Assembly: GCA_902787185.1 (NCBI GenBank)
Contig: CADAFP010000027.1
Coordinates: forward strand, 1 to 64,000
Source of the DNA: an uncultured Bacteroidales bacterium
Lineage (GTDB): Bacteria; Bacteroidota; Bacteroidia; Bacteroidales; Muribaculaceae
Length of the DNA stretch: 64,000 nt
Direction of reading: 5' to 3'
This document shows positions 23,829 through 31,819 of this stretch, in pieces. The translations under genes and the position numbers were made by a program. The notes below the pieces were generated by a model. It did no database searches, was not told the origin of the DNA, and saw only the letters and a program-made list of their open reading frames with translations. How positions within the stretch are numbered: the stretch's first letter is position 1; each line of letters opens with the position of its first letter.

Positions 23829-25109
23829 ATGGAAGGACTGTTGCAATACATCTGGCAGCACAGGCTGTGGCTCAGCGAGGACATGGTGACCAACGACGGC
23901 CGCCGTGTGCGCGTCATCGACCCCGGCCTGCTGAATACCGATGCCGGTCCTGACTTCTTCAACGCCAAGGTCGAGATTGACGGACGCCTGTGGGTGGGCA
24001 ACGTCGAAATCCATGTGCGCGCCAGCGACTGGAAACGGCACCACCACGACGAGGACCCTGCCTATGACAGCGTCATCCTGCACGTCGTCGAGAAGGACGA
24101 CGCCCCGGTCACACGCATCAACGGCGAAATCATCCCTCAAGTCGAACTCAAGGTGTCGCCGCGCTTCAACGAGTGCTATGACAAACTGATCAACGCCAAG
24201 GTAGAGCTGCCCTGTGCCGCACGCCTCAAGGAGGTGCCCGCCCTCACCGTCACCGAATGGATCGAAGCGCTCGCCTTCGAGCGGCTGCACGGCAAGGTGG
24301 ACCGCGTGCGCGAGCTGTATGACCGATTCAACGGCAGTTGGGAGGACATCTGCTATGTGTTGCTGGCCAGGACGCTGGGTTTCGGCATCAACAACGACGC
24401 GTTTGAGCGGCTGGCACGAGTCACGCCGTTGCGCCTGCTGCACAAGCACAGCGATTCCATCCTGCAGGTCGAGGCACTGCTATTCGGCCAGGCAGGCCTG
24501 CTGAACGGTGCCCACGACAACGAGCCATATTACCAGCAGCTGATGCGTGAATACGCCTTCCTGGCCAACAAATTCTCGTTGCGTCCCATCGAGGGCACCG
24601 CGTGGCGCTTGTTCCGCAGCCGCCCGCAGAATTTCCCCTACCGCCGCATCGCCCTGCTGGCGCAGTTCGTCCACGGTGGCTTCAATCTGATGAACGACAT
24701 CCTCAATGCCAGCGACACCAAGGCCCTGCGAGAGCTGTTCGACCTCGAGTTGAGCGGCTATTGGACGACACATTTTTCCTTCGGCAAGCCATCGCCCAGC
24801 GCAGGACGCGCCTTGAGCAACAGCAGCATCGACATCGTGCTCATCAACACCGTCGCCCCACTCTACTATGCCCGTGGCGAACTCACCGACGACTACCAGA
24901 TGACCGACCGCGCCATTGCCCTGCTCGAGGACATCCGCCCCGAGCAGAACAGCATCGTCACCATGTTCCGCAATGCCGGCATCAAGTGCGACGACGCCCT
25001 CACCAGCCAAGCGCTCATCCAACTGCGCCGCAACTACTGTGAGGCCCGCAAATGCATCTACTGCCGCCTGGGTCACCGCCTGCTGGCCACCGATGCCCGC
25101 CAGGCCTAA
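23829..25109 (+). CDS. DUF2851 family protein
   Basis: The 426-residue protein matches the Bacteroidetes-wide DUF2851 family: it starts EGLLQYIWQHRLW, followed by TNDGRRVRVIDPG, LNTDAGPDFFNAKV, GNVEIHVRASDW and HHHDEDPAYDSVILHVV. No signal peptide. The biochemical role is unknown; the conserved N-terminal Asp, His and Glu residues hint at metal or nucleic-acid binding. The frame is intact over its full length. Its last 35 codons' worth of DNA is partly copied at 29.73 kb as part of a segmental duplication. Confidence 0.85.
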   Translation: MEGLLQYIWQHRLWLSEDMVTNDGRRVRVIDPGLLNTDAGPDFFNAKVEIDGRLWVGNVEIHVRASDWKRHHHDEDPAYDSVILHVVEKDDAPVTRINGEIIPQVELKVSPRFNECYDKLINAKVELPCAARLKEVPALTVTEWIEALAFERLHGKVDRVRELYDRFNGSWEDICYVLLARTLGFGINNDAFERLARVTPLRLLHKHSDSILQVEALLFGQAGLLNGAHDNEPYYQQLMREYAFLANKFSLRPIEGTAWRLFRSRPQNFPYRRIALLAQFVHGGFNLMNDILNASDTKALRELFDLELSGYWTTHFSFGKPSPSAGRALSNSSIDIVLINTVAPLYYARGELTDDYQMTDRAIALLEDIRPEQNSIVTMFRNAGIKCDDALTSQALIQLRRNYCEARKCIYCRLGHRLLATDARQA

Positions 25110-25113
25110 ACAT

Positions 25114-25239
25114 CCCCACGCCAAGACGCGAAGACGCTAAGAATCATTAAAATAAAAACAATTGGCATGCGCACTCTTAATAAATCGAATGCGGATGCCA
25201 ATTCTTATAATCTTTGCGCCTTCGCGTCTTAGCGTGGGG
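25114..25239. repeat. Nested palindromic element, copy A
   Basis: An outer inverted repeat (CCCCACGCCAAGACGCG and its partner ending CGTGGGG, about 26 bp with few mismatches) encloses an inner one (AATTGGCAT..ATGCCAATT). It lies between convergent genes and may also end transcription of both. Confidence 0.85.
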
Positions 25240-25280
25240 CTATTTTAGGCGTTGCGTGAGACGACGCTTATGTCAAGGTA

Positions 25281-27296
25281 TCAATTGTCTGCCAACAGCA
25301 TGTCGAGGATGGTGTCGCCAGGGCCGGCGCCGATAAACGGCACGATGTGCGAGAATTTGCCCCATTCCTCATGGGCGCGGTAAGCCTCAAGTGACTCGTT
25401 GGGCACATATAACATCACATTATTATAGATTATATTATCTCGATCATAAAAACAATGTTTGCCCTGAACAGGTGGCGTCGTCACATGACAAACAATCTTG
25501 GTTAAGCCTGTGCTATTGTCGAACGCATAATCACCGATTGTGTCAACCGATTCACCGATAATGACGTTCGTGAGGGCTGTGCATGTATTGAAACCGCTAA
25601 GATATGTCACTGAATTAGGGATGGTAATGCTGGTTAAACCACTGCAACCACCAAATGCTGAGATGCCAATTTCCGTCACTGAATTGGGGATGCTGACACT
25701 CGTTAGACCGCTACAGCTAAGAAAAGCACAGTTTTCAATTGATGTCACTGAATTCGGAATAACAGCGCTCGTCAGCTCAGTGCAGCCACTAAACGCATAT
25801 TGACGAATGGTGATGACTGACTCAGGGATGACAAGATCCTTAATCTCTTCTCCGTCTAAGAATAAACGATGAGCATAGTGAAGAGGATTAGCATATGATG
25901 ATTTGAAATAAATCTTGCACCAAGCTGCCAAATCAGTGATATGTACACTAGCCAGGTCTTTATAGAATGCGTCCTCTCCGATTTCGGTAACTGAATTGGG
26001 GATACTGATACTACTCAAACTCGAGCAGCCATCAAACGCTCTATCATCGATTCTTGTGACCGAGTTGGGGATAGTGATTTCAGTTATACCCGTGCAGTTA
26101 GAGAAAAGCCCTTTGCTAATTTCGGTAATGGAGTTCGAGATGGTCACATCAACCAAACTACAGCAGTTAGCGAATGCATATTCACCAACAGCGGTGACCG
26201 AGTTAGGAATGTTAACGCTAGCCAAGTTGTCACAACCCAAAAAAGCACTTTCTCCGATAGAAATGACCGAGTTAGGAATAGTGACACTTGCCAAGTTGCT
26301 GCAATATGCAAATGCATGGTCTCCAATAGTCTTAATGCTATTAGGCAATTCTAAGTTGGAGAAAGAACATCCCATAGCATCATATATCATGTCACCACCA
26401 AATGCCCACGGACCGATGGCGGATATAGTCGATAAAATGGTGGTACTATTAAAACCACAAACAAGCGTATTGGTTGCTGTCTCAATAATCGCATTGCAAT
26501 TATCGCGTGAATCATAGACGGGATTATCCTCATCAACTTGCACATTCTCAAGGTCATAGCAATAAAAGAATGCGCATTCTTCGATGTTTGTTACAGAAGC
26601 AGGGATTAAGATGCTGCCACTTTCGATAGTGGTGTTAATAAATGCTTCTCTAGAAATGCTCTTGAGTGTATTGGGCAGGGTGATGCTCGTCAACTGACAA
26701 TTGATAAAAGCATAGGTGTCAATGCCTTCAACAGTGTAGGTTTTGCCTTGATACTCCACAGTTTCGGGGATGAGCACATCACCAGAATATGGGCCAAATG
26801 TGTTACGAAACCAATCGTAAGTAGTAACATATGGGAGACTTTTATAATAGTTCATGCTCACTTCTACGGTAGAATCACTCATGAACTTATAATAAATGCC
26901 ATCGACGCCAAAGTCTGCGACACGACAATAGCTATAAACGTCAAAATCGTAGCTCACTATTTCACTGGAAGTTTTCCCTGGACTGATGGCATAAGTTTCC
27001 AATACATATCTCTCAGTATCATAAAAAGGAATCCCCTCACCAGGATAATGGCTATCTTCAAAATAGTCCATCCATTCTGTCCAAGAATCGTAGGATTTGG
27101 AACAATAACGAAAATAAATCTCCGCATTGGGGTCGTCATGTGAGATAGTCACAACCGTAGCAATGCTCCACCAATAAGTAGTATCATCGAGGTGAATTTC
27201 GACCTTAGGGGTGGCCGTCTGCTCTTGATCCTGAGCATTCAATCCTGCTGTTATTGCAAACACAAACAACAGCATTAACAGTAATTTCGTTTTCAT
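25281..27296 (-). CDS. BspA-like leucine-rich-repeat surface protein
   Basis: The 671-residue protein has a signal peptide (to about residue 21), a PKVEIHLDDTTY-type chitobiase-like domain (about 30-105) and then 14 or so LRR_5 units of the kind IPNSVTSIGEYAFANC. The C terminus keeps only the end of a dockerin-like repeat (GPGD then TILDMLLADN). Members of this family are surface or secreted adhesin-like proteins; ligands are unknown. The 3' end lies in a DNA block shared with the LRR gene at 29943, and compared with it has lost 36 coding nt of the dockerin repeat. Confidence 0.85.
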   Translation of the reverse strand: MKTKLLLMLLFVFAITAGLNAQDQEQTATPKVEIHLDDTTYWWSIATVVTISHDDPNAEIYFRYCSKSYDSWTEWMDYFEDSHYPGEGIPFYDTERYVLETYAISPGKTSSEIVSYDFDVYSYCRVADFGVDGIYYKFMSDSTVEVSMNYYKSLPYVTTYDWFRNTFGPYSGDVLIPETVEYQGKTYTVEGIDTYAFINCQLTSITLPNTLKSISREAFINTTIESGSILIPASVTNIEECAFFYCYDLENVQVDEDNPVYDSRDNCNAIIETATNTLVCGFNSTTILSTISAIGPWAFGGDMIYDAMGCSFSNLELPNSIKTIGDHAFAYCSNLASVTIPNSVISIGESAFLGCDNLASVNIPNSVTAVGEYAFANCCSLVDVTISNSITEISKGLFSNCTGITEITIPNSVTRIDDRAFDGCSSLSSISIPNSVTEIGEDAFYKDLASVHITDLAAWCKIYFKSSYANPLHYAHRLFLDGEEIKDLVIPESVITIRQYAFSGCTELTSAVIPNSVTSIENCAFLSCSGLTSVSIPNSVTEIGISAFGGCSGLTSITIPNSVTYLSGFNTCTALTNVIIGESVDTIGDYAFDNSTGLTKIVCHVTTPPVQGKHCFYDRDNIIYNNVMLYVPNESLEAYRAHEEWGKFSHIVPFIGAGPGDTILDMLLADN

Positions 27297-27376
27297 AATT
27301 ATAATAATTATCGGTTAATAAAGACTTATATCCATCACTGTGCCGTCAATACTGGCATCACGGCTTCTTGCTGTTG

Positions 27377-27409
27377 CAAAGATACTCCTACAAGTAATTT
27401 GCTTGCAAA
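27377..27409 (-). promoter_or_regulatory. Promoter of the LRR gene at 25281
   Basis: On the minus strand TTTG, 21 nt, TATCTTTG; about 80 nt upstream of the ATG at 27296. Confidence 0.7.
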
Positions 27410-27638
27410 TTATTTTGCAAGAAAATCAGCTTTAAGGCGCTATCTTTAATAAAAAATGTCAAAAATTTTTACACTATTCCTATTTGAAAGTAAATCTGGT
27501 ATAAAAATATCCTCTGTAGAGGAGATTTATTCCTGAGGAAATTCCAGGTACATTCTCACAATAATTAGTTGCTATTGTTGTCGGTGAGAAGTACTTGTTA
27601 TCTGATAAACATGAACTTGAGGTTTCATGATAAACAGA

Positions 27639-27703
27639 CACCCTAAAGGGTGACCCTTTGATTGCCGCCAGAAAATGAGGCCCACGGCACTCATCGGTCA
27701 CCC
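27639..27703. other. Structured intergenic element, candidate ncRNA or leader
   Basis: GGGTGACC (27648-27655) pairs with GGTCACCC (27696-27703), GAT with ATC, and TGCCG (27663-27667) with CGGCA (27685-27689), giving a 16-bp arm. GGGTG can instead pair with CACCC at 27639-27643. Two more small hairpins (TCCTC/GAGGA, TTCCT/AGGAA) lie at about 27510-27545. The surrounding 707-nt gap (27297-28003) holds no convincing gene. Confidence 0.45.
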
Positions 27704-28003
27704 TCCAGATGTTTATTGAAACTTTTGTGGTGGAGGCATGTTTCTGGGGATAAGATTTTGTTTTATTAAATAATTTATCTAAATTTGCGGTGCTATATTA
27801 AATATTTGTACAGTATAGTAAGTAAACTGAATTAACAAGCGTTTCTAATCAATTTCCCTCGTCTGGAGAAATCATGAAATCGCAGTCAACCAATAGGGAA
27901 AAAGGTCAGAACAATGTCCTCACGCTTATCGTTAAACGCCTCTCGACACAGAGAGCTAATGCCACAACTGAGGAGGGCCAGCACGTGGCGACACGATGTA
28001 GAT

Positions 28004-29569
28004 ATGAGAAATCGATTATTTTTAACTTTGTTGATGATGGCCGCGGTGAGTGCTTCGGTTTGGGCCTACGACTTTGAAGTGGATGGCATCTATTACAACA
28101 TCCTGAACGCCAACGAAGTCGAAGTCACCAATGAGCATGATTATCCAGAATGGAACGGTAACTCCTACGGCGGCAACTATGTTACGATTCCTCAAACCAT
28201 CACTTATGACGGCATGGACTATACTGTGACGGCTATCGGAGATTGGGCGTTTTTCAATTGCTATTTTTTTGAAGTAAATATGCCTGGCACTATTACGGCC
28301 ATTGGCAGCCATGCGTTTGATGGTTGCTACTTACTTTCAGGCATATCAATCCCAGGTTCTGTCGCCTCAATCGGCGAAGAGGCATTCTCCAACTGTTATG
28401 ACCTGTCCAGTATCACTGTTGCTAGCGACAATCCATACTATGATTCCCGTGACGACTGCAATGCCATCATCGAGACTGCATCCAATACCTTGGTATTGGG
28501 GAACCATAATACCGTTATACCTACTTCAGTCACCGCCATCGGAAACTACGCGTTTTGCGGGCGAGAGCAATTAGAGTATATGGAGATTCCCAACTCGGTG
28601 ATCGAAATTGGGGTAGGAGCCTTCCAGGGCTGCAGGAACTTGAGGTCTATTATCCTTCCCGAGGGGTTAACCTCGCTCAACCAGCGCGTTTTCTGGTGCT
28701 GCTTCAGTCTTAAGGAAATCTGGATTCCCTTTGGTGTCACTTATATTGGCGAGGAGGCTCTTGCTGACTGCACAAGCTTGACTTACGTCGAGATTCCTGA
28801 ATGGGTGACCACCATCGCCGATGGAGCGTTCCATACATGCAATGCCTTGACAACTGTTGTCATTGGCCCTTCGGTAACAACCATTGGCGAAGGGGCATTC
28901 AACTATTGTAGAAATCTCACCGAAGTCATAGTCCCTCCGTTTAATGTCACCCTCGTCGAATCAGATGCCTTTGAGGGCACACCGTGGTTAGAGAACCAGC
29001 CTAACGGAATGGTCTACATAGGAGATTTGGTGGCTTATAAGTACAACGGCCAGATGCCTGAGAACACCTGCATCACCATCAATGAAGGCACTGTGAGCAT
29101 CTCAAGCCGTGCTTTCTTCAGCGAGAGCAACCTATACAGCCTGGAGATCCCCGCATCGGTCACCGTTATCGGCAACAATGCTTTCAAGGAATGTAGCGGC
29201 TTGCAAAAGATTATTTGCAGAGCGGCCACACCACCTGAAGTAGATTTGAGCTATATCACATATTGCACCGCCACTATACCTAACAGCCTTTCAGGACAAG
29301 TAAAATTATATGTGCCTGCTGAGTCGGTAGAGAGCTATCGTACACATAGTGAGTGGGGCAAGTTTGTGCACATCGTGCCGTTTGTGGGCGGAGGACCTGG
29401 CGACGTGGATGGTGACGGCAGCATCGGCATCAACGATGTCACACACATCATTGACCAAATCATCGGCAGTGAAGACACGCCTGCATGGTATGACGTGGAT
29501 GGCGACGGCATCGTCGGCATCAACGATGTCACCGTCCTCATTGACATGATTCTGAGCAGTAACTCGTAA
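28004..29569 (+). CDS. BspA-like LRR protein with dockerin-like C terminus
   Basis: The start at 28004 (MRNRLFLTLLMMAAV) gives a normal signal peptide ending SASVWA; the open frame extends further up but those residues look random. The 521-residue protein has an N-terminal VDGIYYNIL/ANEVEVT unit and about 12 LRR_5 repeats. It ends with two complete dockerin-like Ca-binding repeats (DVDGDGSIGINDVT and DVDGDGIVGINDVT). In contrast to its two leftward paralogs, this copy keeps both repeats intact. It is probably secreted or surface-bound. Confidence 0.85.
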   Translation: MRNRLFLTLLMMAAVSASVWAYDFEVDGIYYNILNANEVEVTNEHDYPEWNGNSYGGNYVTIPQTITYDGMDYTVTAIGDWAFFNCYFFEVNMPGTITAIGSHAFDGCYLLSGISIPGSVASIGEEAFSNCYDLSSITVASDNPYYDSRDDCNAIIETASNTLVLGNHNTVIPTSVTAIGNYAFCGREQLEYMEIPNSVIEIGVGAFQGCRNLRSIILPEGLTSLNQRVFWCCFSLKEIWIPFGVTYIGEEALADCTSLTYVEIPEWVTTIADGAFHTCNALTTVVIGPSVTTIGEGAFNYCRNLTEVIVPPFNVTLVESDAFEGTPWLENQPNGMVYIGDLVAYKYNGQMPENTCITINEGTVSISSRAFFSESNLYSLEIPASVTVIGNNAFKECSGLQKIICRAATPPEVDLSYITYCTATIPNSLSGQVKLYVPAESVESYRTHSEWGKFVHIVPFVGGGPGDVDGDGSIGINDVTHIIDQIIGSEDTPAWYDVDGDGIVGINDVTVLIDMILSSNS

Positions 29570-29646
29570 TGCGCAGTCTATTGCTAACTCACACAGTCGC
29601 TGAGCCATCCATCAAACGCCATGGCAGCGACACCAAATGCCAAGTC

Positions 29647-29728
29647 GGTGTGTCATAATTCTGACTCGGTAACTTAACCGTGCTAACGCACAGGCGGTTA
29701 TGTTGAATAAAGTTGAATGATGACACAC
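29647..29728. repeat. Inverted repeat in the gap between convergent LRR genes
   Basis: CGGTGTGTCAT and ATGACACACCG (about 11 bp) flank a spacer of about 60 nt; a likely terminator or mobile scar. The rest of the gap 29570-29942 is the duplicated block. Confidence 0.5.
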
Positions 29729-29985
29729 CGCCTCCTGGCCACTGACGCCCGCCAGGCCTAAACATCCCCACGCCAAGACGCGAAGTCGCTAACAATCCAT
29801 AAAAAGAAAACAATAAACACAATAAAAACAATTGGCATGCGCACTCTTAATAAATCGAATGCGGATGCCAATTCTTATAATCTTCGCGCCTTCGCGTCTT
29901 AGCGTGGGGCTATTTTAGGCGTTGCGTGAGACGACGCTTATGTCAAGGTATCAATTGTCTGCCAACAGCATGTCGAGGATGGTGC
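29727..29985. repeat. Segmental duplication of 25070-25320
   Basis: The block holds a copy of the last 30 or so nt of the DUF2851 gene (CTGGCCACTGACGCCCGCC type), the nested palindromic element (29766-29909, copy B, 18 bp longer than copy A), and the 3' end of an LRR gene, nearly identical to 25.07-25.32 kb and in the same order. Since only the fragment of DUF2851 is present here, this is the derived copy. Confidence 0.85.
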
Positions 29986-31481
29986 ACGTCGTTGATGCCG
30001 ATGCTGCCGTCACCGTCCACGTCGCCGGGGCCGGCGCCGATAAACGGCACGATGTGCGAGAATTTGCCCCAATACTGATGGGCACGGTAAGCCTCTACCG
30101 ACTCATTGGGCACAAACAGCGTGGCGCCATAGGACTCAGCAAAGGTGTATTGCGTCAGGCTAGGAGGCACGATGGGCAAACTCACAACTTGGTTCAGGGC
30201 ATAGCACAAACGGAAGCCATTGTCACCGATACTGGTTACCAGCGCCGGGATGGTAATACTTTGCAACATCTCGCACTGATAAAAAGTCGCTTCCTCAATG
30301 GTCGTAATTGAGTCAGGTAGCGTTGCCTTGGTCAAGTTAGGACAATGCCCAAACGCATATCTTTCGATACTGGTAACATTGTTGGGGACGTCTATGCTTG
30401 TCATCACGTTGCCCGAGAACGCACTATAGCCGATAGCGGTTACAGTCGAGGGAATAACGGTGTTCTGGCTAGATGCCATGAGTTTATTGGTAGCGGTCTC
30501 GATGATAGCATTGCAGTTGTCACGGGAATCGTAATACTGATTGTCACTGGCAACCGTCAGACTCGTCAACGCACTGCAGCCAGAGAAACAGCCCTCATTT
30601 ATATAAGTCACACTGCTGGGAACGTAAAAGCTCTCTAATGAGGTCATATTCACGAAAGTATCCCATCCGATGGACCATACCGAATTGGGGATATCCAGAT
30701 GGTGTATGCTGCTACAGCCCTCGAATGCGGCACTTTCAATCGACTTGACCGTGTTGGGGATCTCAACATAGGTCAGATTGCTACAATCCATAAACATGTA
30801 GTTGGGAATTCTCGTTGTCCCTTCAGGAATCACAAAGCTCGTGAGACCCGTCACGCCGGCAAAGACATACTGGCCAAAAGTCTTGACAGATTCGGGAATG
30901 ACGGTATTTTGACAACCTTGAATCATAATGTTGGTAGCCGTCTCAATCACGGCATTACAATTCTCGCGGGAGTCATAAACCGGATTAGCCTCATCAACGG
31001 TGATGCTTTCCAAACCTGGGCACTTCGCAAAGGCTGTAACAGTAATGTTAGTCACCGAACTCGGAATATAAAGATGCTTTAATCCCCTGCATTCCGAAAA
31101 GGCGCTCACGTTGATGTGGGTGACCGAGTTGGGAATGTCAATACTCGTCAGACTAACGCACCTCAAGAACGATGACGTGCCAATATAAGTCACCGTGTTG
31201 GGGATGACGATACTCGTCAATGAATAACTCCCGTAAAAGGCATAATCACCGACTCGGGTGATGGTGTACTCGGTGCCTTCATGGGTCACCGTCTCGGGGA
31301 TGACGATATCGCCTCTATAGGGTGACGTGTAACCTGGAGGGACACCAGGAGCCACTTCGACGGTGGAATCACTGGTAAAGCTGTAGTAAAGCACACCTTC
31401 CTTAAAATCATAGGTGCGAGCAGCAGCGGCAGGCAGCAGAATGGCCATCAGCGCAATGAGAAGCAGTAATTGTTTTTTCAT
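29943..31481 (-). CDS. BspA-like LRR protein with frameshifted dockerin tail
   Basis: The 512-residue protein has a signal peptide (MKKQLLLLIALMAILLPAAAA), a VLYYSFTSDSTVEVAP unit and about 12 LRR_5 repeats. It ends GPGDVDGDGSIGINDV and then HHPRHAVGRQLIP. Comparison with the paralog at 25281 shows that removing one base near 29984 restores TILDMLLADN, so the tail has a 1-nt insertion and the final 13 residues are out of frame. The rest of the protein is intact. Likely surface-exposed adhesin-like protein. Confidence 0.85.
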   Translation of the reverse strand: MKKQLLLLIALMAILLPAAAARTYDFKEGVLYYSFTSDSTVEVAPGVPPGYTSPYRGDIVIPETVTHEGTEYTITRVGDYAFYGSYSLTSIVIPNTVTYIGTSSFLRCVSLTSIDIPNSVTHINVSAFSECRGLKHLYIPSSVTNITVTAFAKCPGLESITVDEANPVYDSRENCNAVIETATNIMIQGCQNTVIPESVKTFGQYVFAGVTGLTSFVIPEGTTRIPNYMFMDCSNLTYVEIPNTVKSIESAAFEGCSSIHHLDIPNSVWSIGWDTFVNMTSLESFYVPSSVTYINEGCFSGCSALTSLTVASDNQYYDSRDNCNAIIETATNKLMASSQNTVIPSTVTAIGYSAFSGNVMTSIDVPNNVTSIERYAFGHCPNLTKATLPDSITTIEEATFYQCEMLQSITIPALVTSIGDNGFRLCYALNQVVSLPIVPPSLTQYTFAESYGATLFVPNESVEAYRAHQYWGKFSHIVPFIGAGPGDVDGDGSIGINDVHHPRHAVGRQLIP

Positions 31482-31819
31482 CGTTACTTGAATTATAAGA
31501 TTGATAGTTAAATATAAAAGTTATCTATATTGCTGCTTTGAGCAAGAGGTTTTACTATAAATGAGGTCAAAGATGACGGGTCTCCAGCCTAGTTGACAGC
31601 GCTGGCATAGTGTCGGTGCCACATCAGGCCACATGAGATAGTGTACATAGCTGCAAAGATACAACAATTCACCAAAAATGCAAGCACGATGATACTGATA
31701 TTCATCATTGAATACCCTGTTGCGCTAGCGGCTTGGTGGCAACAAGGGTGCGCCATGCGTGTGCACGCACGGGAAAAACGGAACAACGGAAAAAACTGTC
31801 AAAAACTGACTCTCAGCGA
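31482..31819. other. Intergenic region upstream of the LRR gene
   Basis: 338 nt without a convincing gene. A minus-strand TATCTTTG at 31654-31661 could serve the LRR gene at 29943 with a leader of about 170 nt. Nothing else recognised. Confidence 0.4.

Noticed and set aside
27480..27701. 73-residue minus-strand frame in the LRR intergenic region
   Set aside because: It overlaps strong hairpins, has no promoter of the local type and no protein-like pattern; a structured element explains it better.
27914..28003. N-terminal extension of the LRR protein by 30 residues
   Set aside because: The extension is basic and random-looking and would bury the signal peptide; the start at 28004 gives a normal one.
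27874..28077. 67-residue frame overlapping the LRR signal peptide
   Set aside because: It overlaps the LRR start in another frame and has no conserved pattern.
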